DNA of 64,000 nucleotides from Microvirga makkahensis (GCF_009830105.1 NZ_WURB01000015.1:1-64000); one strand, 5' to 3'; counted from the first letter of the stretch, positions 8,245-17,289 are shown. A program made the numbers and translations. Notes: generated by a model not told the origin, from the letters alone.

Positions 8245-9765
8245 TCATCGATCGGCAAAGACGGGGTCACTCAGCGCACAGAAGCTCTCGCTCAATGCTG
8301 GGTAGAGACCACGATAGATCGTGTGAGCTTTCCGATAGACCGTGCCGACTGCCGCATCGGGATGCTCGCGGGTGAGCTCGCGGATCGTGGCCGCCGCCTC
8401 AACGACATCCTTCCACACGCCGACGCCCACTCCGGCGACGAGGGCGGCCCCGAAGGCGGCACCCTCAGCGGCTCCCTCCGTCGTTACGACGTCGCAGTCG
8501 AACAGGTCGGCCTGGATCTGGCGCCAAAGCGCGGATCTGGCACCGCCGCCTGAGGCTTTGATCAACTTTCCCGAGATGCCCATCGGCTGCATCAGCGTGC
8601 GCATATCGTAGAAGGCGTGTATCACGCCCTCCATGACGCTGCGGGCCAGATCACCTGCTGTGTGGCGCGCTGTCAGCCCGACGAAGGCGCCGCGCGCGTC
8701 CGTATCGGGGTGCGGGCAGCGCTCGCCATTCAAATAGGGGAGGAACAGCAACCCTCGAGCGCCAGGCTGGCTAGTCTCGGCGGCAGCGACGACTGTGTCG
8801 AAGTCGAGCGTGTCATGTCCCAACCCCCGCATGACGGTTCGGAACCAGCTCATCGCGCCGCCCGCGTTCAGCGACACGCCCATCGCGTGCCATTTGGATG
8901 GGCCGACATTGCAGAACAGTTGAATGCGCCCGTCAGGGCTCGGCGACGGCCCGTCCAACGCCGCAGCAAGGATCCCCGCAGTGCCGATGGTCGTTTGCAG
9001 TTCCCCCGGTGAGATCACGCCAGAGCCGATCGTCTGAATCACACTGTCGCCGCCTCCGCCAGCAACGGGAATTCCGGGCTGAAGCCCAAACAGCGCTGCA
9101 CCGGAAGCGCTCACACGCCCACTGATCTCGTGGGACTCGAAACAGGGGGGCAGCAGCGCCGGATCGATCCCCACCCGTTCAATCAGGCTTGAGGCCCAGC
9201 CGCGCTCCATGACATTGAAGAGACCCGTGCCGGATGCATCTGATACCTCCGTCGCCACCTCTCCGGTCAGAACAAGCCGAAGATAGTCCTTGGGATTGAG
9301 AACGTAGCGTAGGCGCCGGTAAAGATCGGGCTCGCGCCTTTGCATCCAGAGGATTTTACCGCCAGTGTATCCGACGAGCATGCGGTTGCCGGTCTGCGCC
9401 AGAAGTGCTTCCAACCCTCCTGCCTGCTCCGTAAGGTCGGCCGCCTCGGCAGCATTTCGCTGGTCATTCCACAGGATGGCCGGTCGCAGCACCTGCTTGC
9501 CCGAGTCCAGCGGCGTCAGCCCGTGCATCTGTCCGGACAGCCCGATGCAGAGGAGCTCGGTATCCGGGCACTTCCGCATCACCGCCGCCACCGCCTCGCG
9601 AGCGCCGTCGACCCAGGATTGCGGATCCTGTTCCGTCCAGCCAGGGCGGGGCTGCGACAGGCCATAATGCGCCGTGTGAGCCGCCAGAACCTCTCCATCC
9701 GTGCCGATCAGCAGGGCCTTGCAGCCGGATGTTCCGATATCGATGCCAAGAAGCGCGGACGTCAT
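8245..9765 (-). CDS. xylB: Xylulokinase-like FGGY-family carbohydrate kinase
   Basis: 506 residues, full length for XylB. It begins LLGIDIGTSGCKALLIG (phosphate-1 motif), continues with GLSGQMHGLTPLD, as in E. coli XylB where this loop contacts xylulose, and ends with KASGGGARSALWRQIQADLF (adenosine motif). It should phosphorylate D-xylulose or a similar pentulose with ATP. It starts only 2 bp after the aldehyde dehydrogenase stop codon, so translation is likely coupled. With RpiA it supplies the phosphorylative arm of the locus. Confidence 0.88.
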   Translation of the reverse strand: MTSALLGIDIGTSGCKALLIGTDGEVLAAHTAHYGLSQPRPGWTEQDPQSWVDGAREAVAAVMRKCPDTELLCIGLSGQMHGLTPLDSGKQVLRPAILWNDQRNAAEAADLTEQAGGLEALLAQTGNRMLVGYTGGKILWMQRREPDLYRRLRYVLNPKDYLRLVLTGEVATEVSDASGTGLFNVMERGWASSLIERVGIDPALLPPCFESHEISGRVSASGAALFGLQPGIPVAGGGGDSVIQTIGSGVISPGELQTTIGTAGILAAALDGPSPSPDGRIQLFCNVGPSKWHAMGVSLNAGGAMSWFRTVMRGLGHDTLDFDTVVAAAETSQPGARGLLFLPYLNGERCPHPDTDARGAFVGLTARHTAGDLARSVMEGVIHAFYDMRTLMQPMGISGKLIKASGGGARSALWRQIQADLFDCDVVTTEGAAEGAAFGAALVAGVGVGVWKDVVEAAATIRELTREHPDAAVGTVYRKAHTIYRGLYPALSESFCALSDPVFADR

Positions 9766-9767
9766 GG

Positions 9768-11237
9768 CTAGGCTCCGACCCCGTGATAGAGCCGGACATG
9801 CTTGAGATTGAAGTATTCCAGCAGTCCCTCGCGGCCGTGCTCGTACCCGATTCCGCTCTGCTTGCGGCCGCCATACGGGGCATTCATGATACCTGCGTCG
9901 ACATTGTTGATGGCCACATTGCCGAAGTCGAGGTCCGCCGAGAGCCGATAGATCTCCTGCACATCGCGTGCGTAAACATAAGATGCCAAGCCGTAGGGCG
10001 TGTCATTCGCCAGCGAGACGGCCTCCGCAAGATCATCGAACGGCGCCACGCCGACCAGCGGACCGAACGTTTCCTCCGTCATCACCTTCATGGCGTGAGT
10101 GCAATCGGCAACGATGGTCGGGCGGAAGAAGAAGCCGCTCGCAAATTCCTCACCTTTTGGCGCCCCACCCCCGGCGACGAGGCGCGCGCCCTTGTCAAGC
10201 GCATCGGCAAGATGCTCGCGCATCTTGGCCAGCGGCTCGGCCGAGGCCATCGAGCCCACATCGGCATCCGGACGCAACAGCCCGTCGCCGACGCTCAGTG
10301 CGTCTGTGGCCTTGGCGAAGTTTTCGAGGAAGACTTCATAGATCGGGCGGGCCACATAGATGCGGTTAATGGCGATGCAGATCTGCCCCATATTGCGGAA
10401 CGAGCGGCGAGTAGCACCTTTGACGGCGGCATCCAGATCGGCGCTTGCCGTTATGATCAGCGGGCAGTTGCCACCCAGCTCGAGCGACAAACGCTTGATG
10501 CTTGGGCACGAGCGCTGGATCTGCAATCCCACCGCGCTGGAACCCGTGAAGGCAATCTTGTCCACGCCCGGGTGCTCCACCAGGGCTTGGCCGACGATCG
10601 AACCCTTGCCGGTCAGAACGTTGACGACACCGGCCGCGATTCCTGCCTCGGCGACCTTTTCGGCAATTGCAAGCGCGGTGAACGGCGTGAGCTCGGCTGG
10701 CTTGATGATGATCGCACAACCTGCGGCAAGGCTGGCGCAAAGCTTCCAGCCGATCAGTTCCGCAGGGTAGTTCCACGGCGTGATCGCGCCCACGACCCCG
10801 ATCGGCTCGCGGACGACCTGACTCTGGAAGCCGTTCTGATCGTTCGGCACGATCTCCCCGAGAATGCGAACCGCTTCCTCGCCGTAGAAATGGCAGGCTT
10901 CGGCAAGCTTCAGAATTTCGCCCTTGGCCTCGTTGAGCGGCTTTCCCTGCTCCATCGTCATGATTTCGGCCATGCGGCCCGCGTCCGCCGCGATCAGGTC
11001 GCCCAGCTTGTGCAGAGCCTGCGCGCGGACTTTCGCCGGGACACGCGACCAGGACCGGAACGCCTTGCGCGCGGCCGCCACGGCCTGCTCGATCTCATCC
11101 GGGGTCGCGCCGGCGATCTCGCCGATGACTTGGTCGCGCGCGGGATTCTTGACGCTCATGCGCGCCCCGGAACCTTCGACAAAGCGTCCTGCAATAAACA
11201 GAGCTCCGTTGAATCGGGACACTATCGCTTCAGACAT
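9768..11237 (-). CDS. NAD(P)-dependent aldehyde dehydrogenase, probably 2-oxoglutarate-semialdehyde or succinate-semialdehyde type
   Basis: 489 residues of the ALDH superfamily. Visible motifs are TPWNYP (Asn155), FTGSSAVG, LELGGNCP (catalytic base Glu253) and GQIC (catalytic Cys287). ATG at 11237 has GGAGAG before it. It is the first gene of the minus-strand arm and faces an FAH-family dehydratase across a 303-bp intergenic region. In Weimberg-type pathways such a pair turns a 2-keto-3-deoxypentonate into 2-oxoglutarate semialdehyde and then 2-oxoglutarate, so that reaction is the favoured inference. Two HexR-like palindromes lie in the divergent promoter region. Confidence 0.85.
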   Translation of the reverse strand: MSEAIVSRFNGALFIAGRFVEGSGARMSVKNPARDQVIGEIAGATPDEIEQAVAAARKAFRSWSRVPAKVRAQALHKLGDLIAADAGRMAEIMTMEQGKPLNEAKGEILKLAEACHFYGEEAVRILGEIVPNDQNGFQSQVVREPIGVVGAITPWNYPAELIGWKLCASLAAGCAIIIKPAELTPFTALAIAEKVAEAGIAAGVVNVLTGKGSIVGQALVEHPGVDKIAFTGSSAVGLQIQRSCPSIKRLSLELGGNCPLIITASADLDAAVKGATRRSFRNMGQICIAINRIYVARPIYEVFLENFAKATDALSVGDGLLRPDADVGSMASAEPLAKMREHLADALDKGARLVAGGGAPKGEEFASGFFFRPTIVADCTHAMKVMTEETFGPLVGVAPFDDLAEAVSLANDTPYGLASYVYARDVQEIYRLSADLDFGNVAINNVDAGIMNAPYGGRKQSGIGYEHGREGLLEYFNLKHVRLYHGVGA

Positions 11238-11296
11238 TGGCTCTCCGCATCATTTCCAAATCGTACATTCGCCTCTACGGCCACGGCCGGGAGAAT

Positions 11297-11311
11297 ATAG
11301 CAATACTACAT
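11297..11311 (-). promoter_or_regulatory. Putative RpiR/HexR-like operator before the aldehyde dehydrogenase
   Basis: The minus strand reads TGTAGTATTGCTAT, 60-74 bp upstream of the aldehyde dehydrogenase start. It matches the YGTAGTNNNRCTA pattern found at 5659, 5839 and 11508. Its position would suit repression or activation of the minus-strand arm. Confidence 0.45.
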
Positions 11312-11507
11312 AAGTGCAAGCTCGCAGAAGGGAAGCTCAGAAAGAACCGACTCCGCGGACCTGTTGAACCAAAATCCCCTTCCCGGCTAGTGTTTTAGCC
11401 TCGTCGATTGGCGTCTCCCTTGTCAGAAGCACAGGCCAGATTGATCGATCATAGGCTCTATTCCACCGCGGCTTGGCTTTGTGTCTTGACGAAACGGAAA
11501 CCGGCTG

Positions 11508-11522
11508 CGTAGTTTTGCTACG
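11508..11522 (+). promoter_or_regulatory. Putative RpiR/HexR-like operator before the FAH-family gene
   Basis: CGTAGTTTTGCTACG is a perfect palindrome (CGTAG arms around a 5-nt centre), the best of the four related sites. It ends 18 bp before the ATG of the FAH-family gene, so bound protein would block transcription or initiation there. Confidence 0.55.
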
Positions 11523-11540
11523 TACACAGGAATAATATGA

Positions 11541-12686
11541 ATGCTTCCCGCACGCTACGAACGCGCCCGGCTCGTTGGCCGCGTATGGCGCTCAGACATT
11601 TCAGCTCCATCGGTGGTGATTGTTCGCGACGCCCAGGTGATCGATGTCACGCCCTCGGTTTCCTCGATGGCCGATTTCCTCGACGAGGATCCGGCGGGCC
11701 GCTTCGATACGCTCGAGGGCGAGGTTCTCGGCATACCTGATGATCTCGTTCTTGCGCCTGAGGAGATGGGGACCCGCGCCGCGCGTCACTGCCTGCTCGC
11801 TCCATGCGATTTCCAGGCTCTCAAGGCCTGCGGCGTCACATTCGCGCAGAGCATGATCGAGCGCGTGATCGATGAGCGCACCCTGGGAGATCCGGCCAGA
11901 GCCGATGAAATCCGCCGGCGGATCGGCGACCTGATCGGCGGCAGCCTGTCCAATATCCGGGCCGGCTCGGAGGAGGCAGCGCGCGTGAAGGCGGCGCTCG
12001 AGGCCGAAGGCCTGTGGTCGCAGTATCTTGAGGTCGGGATCGGACCGGACGCAGAGGTTTTCACCAAGTCGCAGCCGATGTCGGCTGTCGGCCACGGCGC
12101 GCAGGTCGGGGTGAACCGGATCTCGCGATGGAACAACCCCGAACCTGAAGTGGTGCTCGCGGTCGACAGCCGGGGCAATATCCGCGGCGCGACGCTCGGA
12201 AACGACGTCAACCTGAGGGACGTTGAAGGCCGCTCCGCCCTGCTCCTCGGCAAAGCCAAGGACAACAATGCCTCCTGCGCCATCGGTCCGTTCATTCGCC
12301 TGTTCGATACGGATTTCACAATCGAGGACATCGAGAATGCCACGCTGACCATGTCCGTCACGGGCACGGATGGCTTCGAGATGTCCAGCACCTCGAACAT
12401 GGCGGATATCAGCCGCAAGCCGACCGAGCTCGTCGATCAGACGATCAACGCCTCCCACCAGTACCCCGACGGTTTCATGCTGTTCCTCGGCACCATGTTC
12501 GCTCCCACAAAGGACCGCGCGGAGAAGGGCAGCGGCTTCACGCACAAGGAAGGGGACGTCGTGGAAATCTCCACGCCCCTGCTGGGCACGCTGCGCAATA
12601 CGGTGACGACCTCCGACAAGGCCCGCCCGTGGGATTACGGCATTCGGGCTCTCGTTCGCGACATGGCCCGGCGAGGGCTGCTGTGA
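11541..12686 (+). CDS. Fumarylacetoacetate-hydrolase-family protein, probable 2-keto-3-deoxypentonate dehydratase
   Basis: 381 residues, the length of two-domain FAH proteins such as Caulobacter XylX (about 390 residues). The C-terminal catalytic FAH domain shows the acidic metal-binding positions in NNPEPEVVLAV and the DVNLRDVEGRS segment. AGGA precedes the ATG. It faces an aldehyde dehydrogenase and is followed by a short-chain dehydrogenase, the set used in non-phosphorylative pentose oxidation (compare Caulobacter xylXAB). No sugar-acid dehydratase of the IlvD or mandelate-racemase type is present here, so the pathway in this window is incomplete. The operator at 11508-11522 overlaps its promoter region. 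Confidence 0.82.
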   Translation: MLPARYERARLVGRVWRSDISAPSVVIVRDAQVIDVTPSVSSMADFLDEDPAGRFDTLEGEVLGIPDDLVLAPEEMGTRAARHCLLAPCDFQALKACGVTFAQSMIERVIDERTLGDPARADEIRRRIGDLIGGSLSNIRAGSEEAARVKAALEAEGLWSQYLEVGIGPDAEVFTKSQPMSAVGHGAQVGVNRISRWNNPEPEVVLAVDSRGNIRGATLGNDVNLRDVEGRSALLLGKAKDNNASCAIGPFIRLFDTDFTIEDIENATLTMSVTGTDGFEMSSTSNMADISRKPTELVDQTINASHQYPDGFMLFLGTMFAPTKDRAEKGSGFTHKEGDVVEISTPLLGTLRNTVTTSDKARPWDYGIRALVRDMARRGLL

Positions 12687-12870
12687 GCGGGAGGGGCCGG
12701 GCGGGCTGTCGTCGCCTGCACGGCCCGCCATAGCTCTCACAGGCACGCCGCCTTCCTGACCGGTTGCCGCGTCGGCTATGCTCGCACCGAGCCCCATGAG
12801 GCGCGGAGCGCGAGATACCAAGCCGATGCTCGACCTGTCCTCCCCCCCTTATCCAGATCTGGAGTAAGTC

Positions 12871-13623
12871 ATGTCCTATCGCGGGAAACTAGATTTGAGC
12901 GGACGCCTCGCCCTCGTGACGGGCGCCGGTCAGGGAATTGGAGCGGCCTGTGCGCAGGCTCTCGCCGAGACCGGAGCGACCGTCATCTGCACCGACATCG
13001 ATCTCGCGCGCGCGCAAGATATCGCGAAATCCATCGGCGGCTCGGCGCAGGCGGTGCGACTTGACGTGACGGACAGCCCGCAGCTCAGCGCCTTGGCGGA
13101 AAGATTGCCGGCTCTGGACATCCTCGTTTGCAATGCGGGCATTGTCAGCAATGTTCCAGCGGAAGACATGACCGACGAACAATGGGACCGGGTCATCGAA
13201 GTGAATCTGACCGGAGTGTTCCGGACCTGCCGTACATTCGGACGGCGCATGCTGGAACGGGGCAAGGGATCCATCATCAATATCGGCTCGATGTCGGCCC
13301 ATATCGTCAACGTCCCGCAGCCTCAATGCCACTACAATGCCTCGAAAGCGGGCGTCCATCATCTGACCCGCTCGCTCGCGGTCGAATGGGCCACGAGAGG
13401 TGTGCGGGTCAACGCGGTAGCGCCGACCTACATCGAAACGCCGCTTCTGCAGGGACTGGAGAGCCAACCTCACCTCAAAGATCGCTGGCTCGATCTGACG
13501 CCGGCCGGTCGCATGGGCAAGCCCGAGGAGATCGCCTCCATCGTCCAGTTTCTGGCCTCCGACGCGTCGAGCCTCATGACGGGATCGATTGTCACGGCGG
13601 ACGCGGGTTACACCAGCATCTAG
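12871..13623 (+). CDS. Short-chain dehydrogenase/reductase, probable sugar or polyol dehydrogenase
   Basis: 250 residues, classical SDR. The cofactor loop is TGAGQGIG. ICTDID suggests NAD preference because an Asp ends beta-2. The NAG motif is VCNAGIV, and the catalytic set is Ser (INIGSMS), Tyr (YNASKAG) and Lys in YxxxK. The C-terminal SIVTADAGYTSI is typical. It lies 184 bp after the FAH-family gene in the same direction. Plausible substrates are a pentose, or a pentitol oxidised to D-xylulose for the kinase. It is followed directly by IS debris, so the operon may have lost later genes. Confidence 0.85.
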   Translation: MSYRGKLDLSGRLALVTGAGQGIGAACAQALAETGATVICTDIDLARAQDIAKSIGGSAQAVRLDVTDSPQLSALAERLPALDILVCNAGIVSNVPAEDMTDEQWDRVIEVNLTGVFRTCRTFGRRMLERGKGSIINIGSMSAHIVNVPQPQCHYNASKAGVHHLTRSLAVEWATRGVRVNAVAPTYIETPLLQGLESQPHLKDRWLDLTPAGRMGKPEEIASIVQFLASDASSLMTGSIVTADAGYTSI

Positions 13624-13640
13624 ATCCTGTCCGAGGGCCT

Positions 13641-13783
13641 GTGAAGCGGCACGACCTGAGCGATGCTCAATGGGGGCTGATTGTCGATCTCATGCCCAAG
13701 CCCAGCCGCCACGGCGGCGGGCGCTGGCGGGACACCGACAGGTGGTGAACGGGCTGATGTGGAGGCCATGTACCGGAGTGACC
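13641..13783 (+). pseudogene. IS5-family transposase, N-terminal remnant
   Basis: From GTG at 13641 the frame reads VKRHDLSDAQWGLIVDLMPK and then RHGGGRWRDTDR, the usual start of IS5-type transposases. A one-base shift after DTDR is needed to continue as QVVNGLMW. The DDE domain is missing; sequence switches to IS3-like material near 13784. Confidence 0.65.
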
Positions 13784-14150
13784 TGACTGGGTGGAATTGG
13801 ACCAGGTTGATTGAGGGAATCGACCTGGAGCCAAGGAGACGTCCATGTCGAAGAAGAGGTTCAGTTCGGAGCAGATCATCACGAAGCTGCACCGGATTGG
13901 GTGCGACTGGCCCAAGGCAAGAGCATCACGCTCGCCTTCAAGGAGGGCGCCATCTCGGAGCAGCGCTCAGGGATGAGTGCCTCAAGCTGGACATCCTCTA
14001 CAGCCTCAAGGAGGCTCAGGTCATCATTGGCGTCTGAAAGGACCACTACAATCGCGTGCGGCCTCACCCATCATTGGGCTACCGGCCACCCGCACCCGCT
14101 ACACGGGAGGTGATCGCACAGCAGCTGCCGACATCCGCAATCATGCAGTA
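13784..14150 (+). pseudogene. IS3-family element remnant with internal deletion (orfA start fused to orfB end)
   Basis: ATG at 13845 begins MSKKRFSSEQIITKL, a standard IS3 OrfA start. After a frameshift GKSITLAFKEGAISEQ is recognisable. The sequence then jumps to the OrfB C terminus: DECLKLDILYSLKEAQVIIG, a stop, then KDHYNRVRPHPSLGYRPPAP. Most of OrfB, including the first DDE residues, is deleted. It marks a decayed junction between the sugar locus and the topoisomerase gene. Confidence 0.75.
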
Positions 14151-14290
14151 GGCTCGCAACTCGCCTGGTTCAAATTTCCGGTCGGGTCGGATCTCCGGTG
14201 GGCCATTTCGCCACAGCTCCTTCAGCTATTGACCGACTTTGGCCCCAGAGATAATGTTCCCTTTATGTTCTAATTGAAGCCGCTTAGGTT

Positions 14291-16735
14291 ATGACCGCTC
14301 AATCCGCCTCGCGCACGCTGTTCTTCTTCGAGAAGCCTTCGGCCATGCGCCAGCTGCAGCGGTTTTTCAAATCGCCCAGCACCCTCTGTGTCTCGGCCGA
14401 GGGCCACCTCCTGACTGCTGAGGAGCCCGGCAATCTGCGGGACGAATGGAGGCCCTGGCGCTTCGACACGCTCCCCATCGTCCTCGATCGTATTCCTGTC
14501 ACATACGCCACCAGCCGCTCGGGCCAGTCGCACAAGCCCAAGATCGAGGCGATCAAGCAGGCGCTCCAGGGCGTGGACAGGGTCATCATTGCCACCGATC
14601 CGGGTCGAGAGGGCTCAATGATTGCCTGGGAGGTGCTTGAGCATCTCGGATATGAGGGTCGCGTCGATCGTCTGAAGCTGGGTGCTCTCGATGAAGTCTC
14701 GGTCCGCCGGGCTTTTGCCGCGCTCGCCAAGGAGCCAGATTCCGGCGAGCGGGACTATGCTGCCTACCTTGAGGCCCTCTGCCGCCAGTATGAGGATTAT
14801 CACCTGGGTCTCAACGGCACCCGCGCCATCTCCCTACGGCTTCGCCCACCTGCGTGCCGGGAGCCCTGGCGCTTTGGCGGGGTGCAGACCCCTACTCTCG
14901 CCATCCTGGCTGACCTCGAACAGCGCATACGCGACTTCGTCCCGCAGGACTATTTCAAGATCGCTCTGACGATTGCGACGGACAGGAGAGCGGAGATCAC
15001 TCTCTGGCATACCCCCAAGGATAGAATCCTCAACAAAAAGGTTGCCGAGACGATCCAGCAAGCCGCCGCCTCCTGGTCGGGACGGCTCGGTGTCGAGCAG
15101 AAGGATGTGCGCCGCTCACCCCCTCGCTTGTTCTCGAAAGATACCCTCGCCCGCCGCTGCGCAAAGCGGTTCGGCTGGGATCCGCAGCACACGGCGAAGC
15201 TCGCCCAGGATCTCTACGACCAAGGATATCTGACTTACCCCCGCACCGAGTCCGAGCACCTGCCCGAGAGTCAGACAGGCGACGCCAGCGCAGTGATCGG
15301 GAGCGTCATCGAGGTCCTTACCGATCTTGCGAGTCTCGTGCCAGCCGCGGGTGACCTCGTGTTCCGCAAGGGCAGCAAGGGGCACTACGTCAAGGATCCG
15401 GGTGAGCACCACGCCATTGTGCCGCTGCGCAAGGTGCCCCAGCCGGACAACATCAGCGGGGATCACCGGCGCCTCTGGGAACTGGTCGCCAAGAGCTTCC
15501 TGGCAGCCCACCTGCCCGACGGCATCGATGCTCGCACAACGGTCGCCGTGCAGGTACCGACGCCGCTTGGCGCGAAACGCTTTGCAGTCAGCGGCAGCGT
15601 GATCAAGTCCCCAGGTTGGCGCGCTGTCTATGGAGCTGAGGCTGACGAGGAGAACGAGGCTGTTCCAGGCAAGGCCAAGCCGGACGAGGAGCCCACCACC
15701 GGACGCCTGCCGCCCGTCCAGGACAACGAGCCTGGGACAGCAACCGACGCCCGGATCGAGACGTCCAAGACCGAGCCGCCGCGCCGGATCACCCGCGGTG
15801 AGTTGCCGGTCGTTATGGGGAGGCTCATCGATCAGGTGGAGGACCCTGCCCTCAAGGCAGCTCTGGAAAATCCGGTGAGCCCGAATGAGCCCAAGGGCCT
15901 CGGAACTGCCGCAACCCGTGACACGATCCTGCCGAAGCTCCAGAAGAGCCAGTATGTTGAACTGCTGAAGGGCAAGGATCCCACGATCCAGGTGACCGAG
16001 GTCGGGCTGGCGTTCATTGCAGCCGTGCGCCGTGTTTTTCCCAGCTATGGTGATCCTGTCGGCCGGGCCATGTTTGAGGCCGATTTGGCCGAGATCGGGC
16101 GCGCCGCCACACGGGATGAGGCGGTCCGTCGAGCCGCAGCCTATCAGGAGCGGACTCGCACCCGCGTGCAGGAGCTGATCGGGGCCATCGCCCAATCGCA
16201 GACTGTTGCCGTCGATCCAACGACGGTTTCAGCGAGTCCTGCCGCGCCCGGGAGACCGCCGACCAAGGCGATGATTGCCTTCGCTACCTCACTTGCAGCA
16301 CGGAAAGGGGTGAAGCTGCCGCGTGGTCTGAAGAGCAATGGTGCCATCTGCCGGGTTTTCCTGGACCAGCATGCGCCGGCACGATCATCTGGATCAGGAG
16401 AACACAGGCCCCGGAGTGGTCCCCGCCCTCCAAGTGAGGCGATGGTGCGCTATGCACGCGCGCTGGCCGAAGAGCATGGAGTGGCGTGCCCCCCGGAGAT
16501 CGCGACGGACTTTGCAGCCTGCAGGGCTTTCCTCGACGAACACGCAACACGCAGGGCCGTGCAGCCTGAAGTCATAAACAGGGCTGCAATCCGCAAGGAC
16601 CGTTCACCTGCCGCCGCGAATGGTAACCCGAGCAAGGACCGCGCTAGCACCCCTGCACCCAAGCAATCCGTCGAAGCCAAGGCGGGATCGGCCCGCGGCC
16701 GTACACGAGCACGCCCTGCTCACCCGAGTCGATAA
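14291..16735 (+). CDS. Type IA DNA topoisomerase (TopB/topoisomerase III-like) with duplicated C-terminal module
   Basis: 814 residues. The Toprim domain starts FFFEKPSAMRQL and includes IIATDPGREGSMIAW; Gly replaces the second acidic residue, as in many Top3 enzymes. The catalytic Tyr is Y316 in GYLTYPRTES. The C-terminal part lacks zinc-finger Cys clusters. It carries two related modules (about 652-696 and 708-755) of the form PPTKAMIAFATSLAARKGV and PPSEAMVRYARALAEEHGV, each ending in an FLDxHA-like motif. It relaxes or decatenates single-stranded DNA regions and may serve plasmid replication or transfer. It is flanked by IS scars and a cupin, with no visible transfer genes. No clear ribosome site is seen before the ATG. 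Confidence 0.88.
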   Translation: MTAQSASRTLFFFEKPSAMRQLQRFFKSPSTLCVSAEGHLLTAEEPGNLRDEWRPWRFDTLPIVLDRIPVTYATSRSGQSHKPKIEAIKQALQGVDRVIIATDPGREGSMIAWEVLEHLGYEGRVDRLKLGALDEVSVRRAFAALAKEPDSGERDYAAYLEALCRQYEDYHLGLNGTRAISLRLRPPACREPWRFGGVQTPTLAILADLEQRIRDFVPQDYFKIALTIATDRRAEITLWHTPKDRILNKKVAETIQQAAASWSGRLGVEQKDVRRSPPRLFSKDTLARRCAKRFGWDPQHTAKLAQDLYDQGYLTYPRTESEHLPESQTGDASAVIGSVIEVLTDLASLVPAAGDLVFRKGSKGHYVKDPGEHHAIVPLRKVPQPDNISGDHRRLWELVAKSFLAAHLPDGIDARTTVAVQVPTPLGAKRFAVSGSVIKSPGWRAVYGAEADEENEAVPGKAKPDEEPTTGRLPPVQDNEPGTATDARIETSKTEPPRRITRGELPVVMGRLIDQVEDPALKAALENPVSPNEPKGLGTAATRDTILPKLQKSQYVELLKGKDPTIQVTEVGLAFIAAVRRVFPSYGDPVGRAMFEADLAEIGRAATRDEAVRRAAAYQERTRTRVQELIGAIAQSQTVAVDPTTVSASPAAPGRPPTKAMIAFATSLAARKGVKLPRGLKSNGAICRVFLDQHAPARSSGSGEHRPRSGPRPPSEAMVRYARALAEEHGVACPPEIATDFAACRAFLDEHATRRAVQPEVINRAAIRKDRSPAAANGNPSKDRASTPAPKQSVEAKAGSARGRTRARPAHPSR

Positions 16736-16871
16736 ACCGGACAACAGATGCAAAGAGACAGCGGACGGGTTGATTCCAGTGTCAGTCGATGCTCCGTGAT
16801 ACTTTGGATGTTTCGGCCTCAGGCCCCACGATGAGGAAACAAACCTAAGAACGGGTTCGGGCTATGCGCGC

Positions 16872-17228
16872 TCAGCCTTGGTTTCTCGCTGGAGGCTGGG
16901 GAACGAAATGAACCGCGAGCCAGAGCGTCGGCTCGGTCGCATCTGTCCATTCGACGCGGTGGCGTCTGCCTGCCGGGATCAGCAGGTAATCCCCTCTCTT
17001 CAGCTCTCGGGGCGTCGGTTCATCCTCAAGCAGGAGGCCCGCCGATCCGGAGAGCACCAACACCCACTCCGACCAGGCCTGATCGTACCAGAACCCAGGC
17101 GGGCTTGCTTGCCCGGTGGAGACAATGCGCTCGATCATGAGTCCCTCCACTGCCAAGAGATTTGTGAACTCCTCATCCAGTGCCCCACTGGATACGTGCT
17201 CAAAAATATTTCCTGTGACGTCCATCAT
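16872..17228 (-). CDS. Cupin-domain protein
   Basis: 118 residues. A single beta-barrel cupin domain is suggested by SEWVLVLSGSAGLLLED, LKRGDYLLIPAGRRHRVEW and TLWLAVHF; the second His motif has GRRHRV where a metal-binding His is expected. The first motif lacks the usual HxH (W-S-E-W instead), so metal binding may be partial. Small cupins of this kind are often annotated as phosphoribosylaminomonophosphate- or ethanolamine-utilisation-like, but no function can be assigned. It stands alone between the topoisomerase and an IS6 scar. Confidence 0.75.
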   Translation of the reverse strand: MMDVTGNIFEHVSSGALDEEFTNLLAVEGLMIERIVSTGQASPPGFWYDQAWSEWVLVLSGSAGLLLEDEPTPRELKRGDYLLIPAGRRHRVEWTDATEPTLWLAVHFVPQPPARNQG

Positions 17229-17289
17229 CGGCGACTAACTCCCGTGCGCTGGAACCAAGGAGCCAGACGTCATGTGCTGCTTTCCTGAC

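Noticed and set aside
9729..11300. A 523-codon open frame on the plus strand opposite the aldehyde dehydrogenase
   Set aside because: It is the antisense shadow of a GC-rich gene; its product has no domain, while the minus strand encodes a complete ALDH with all catalytic residues.
11601..12821. A 406-codon minus-strand frame opposite the FAH-family gene
   Set aside because: Low-complexity Arg/Asp/His-rich product without motifs; the plus-strand gene is clearly real.
14588..14618. Loss of the second acidic residue in the topoisomerase Toprim motif (DPGREG)
   Set aside because: Gly at this place is frequent in topoisomerase III relatives (DAGREGE-type motifs), so it is not evidence of an inactive enzyme.
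15116..16195. A 359-codon minus-strand frame opposite the topoisomerase
   Set aside because: Shadow of the topoisomerase gene; no recognisable protein features.
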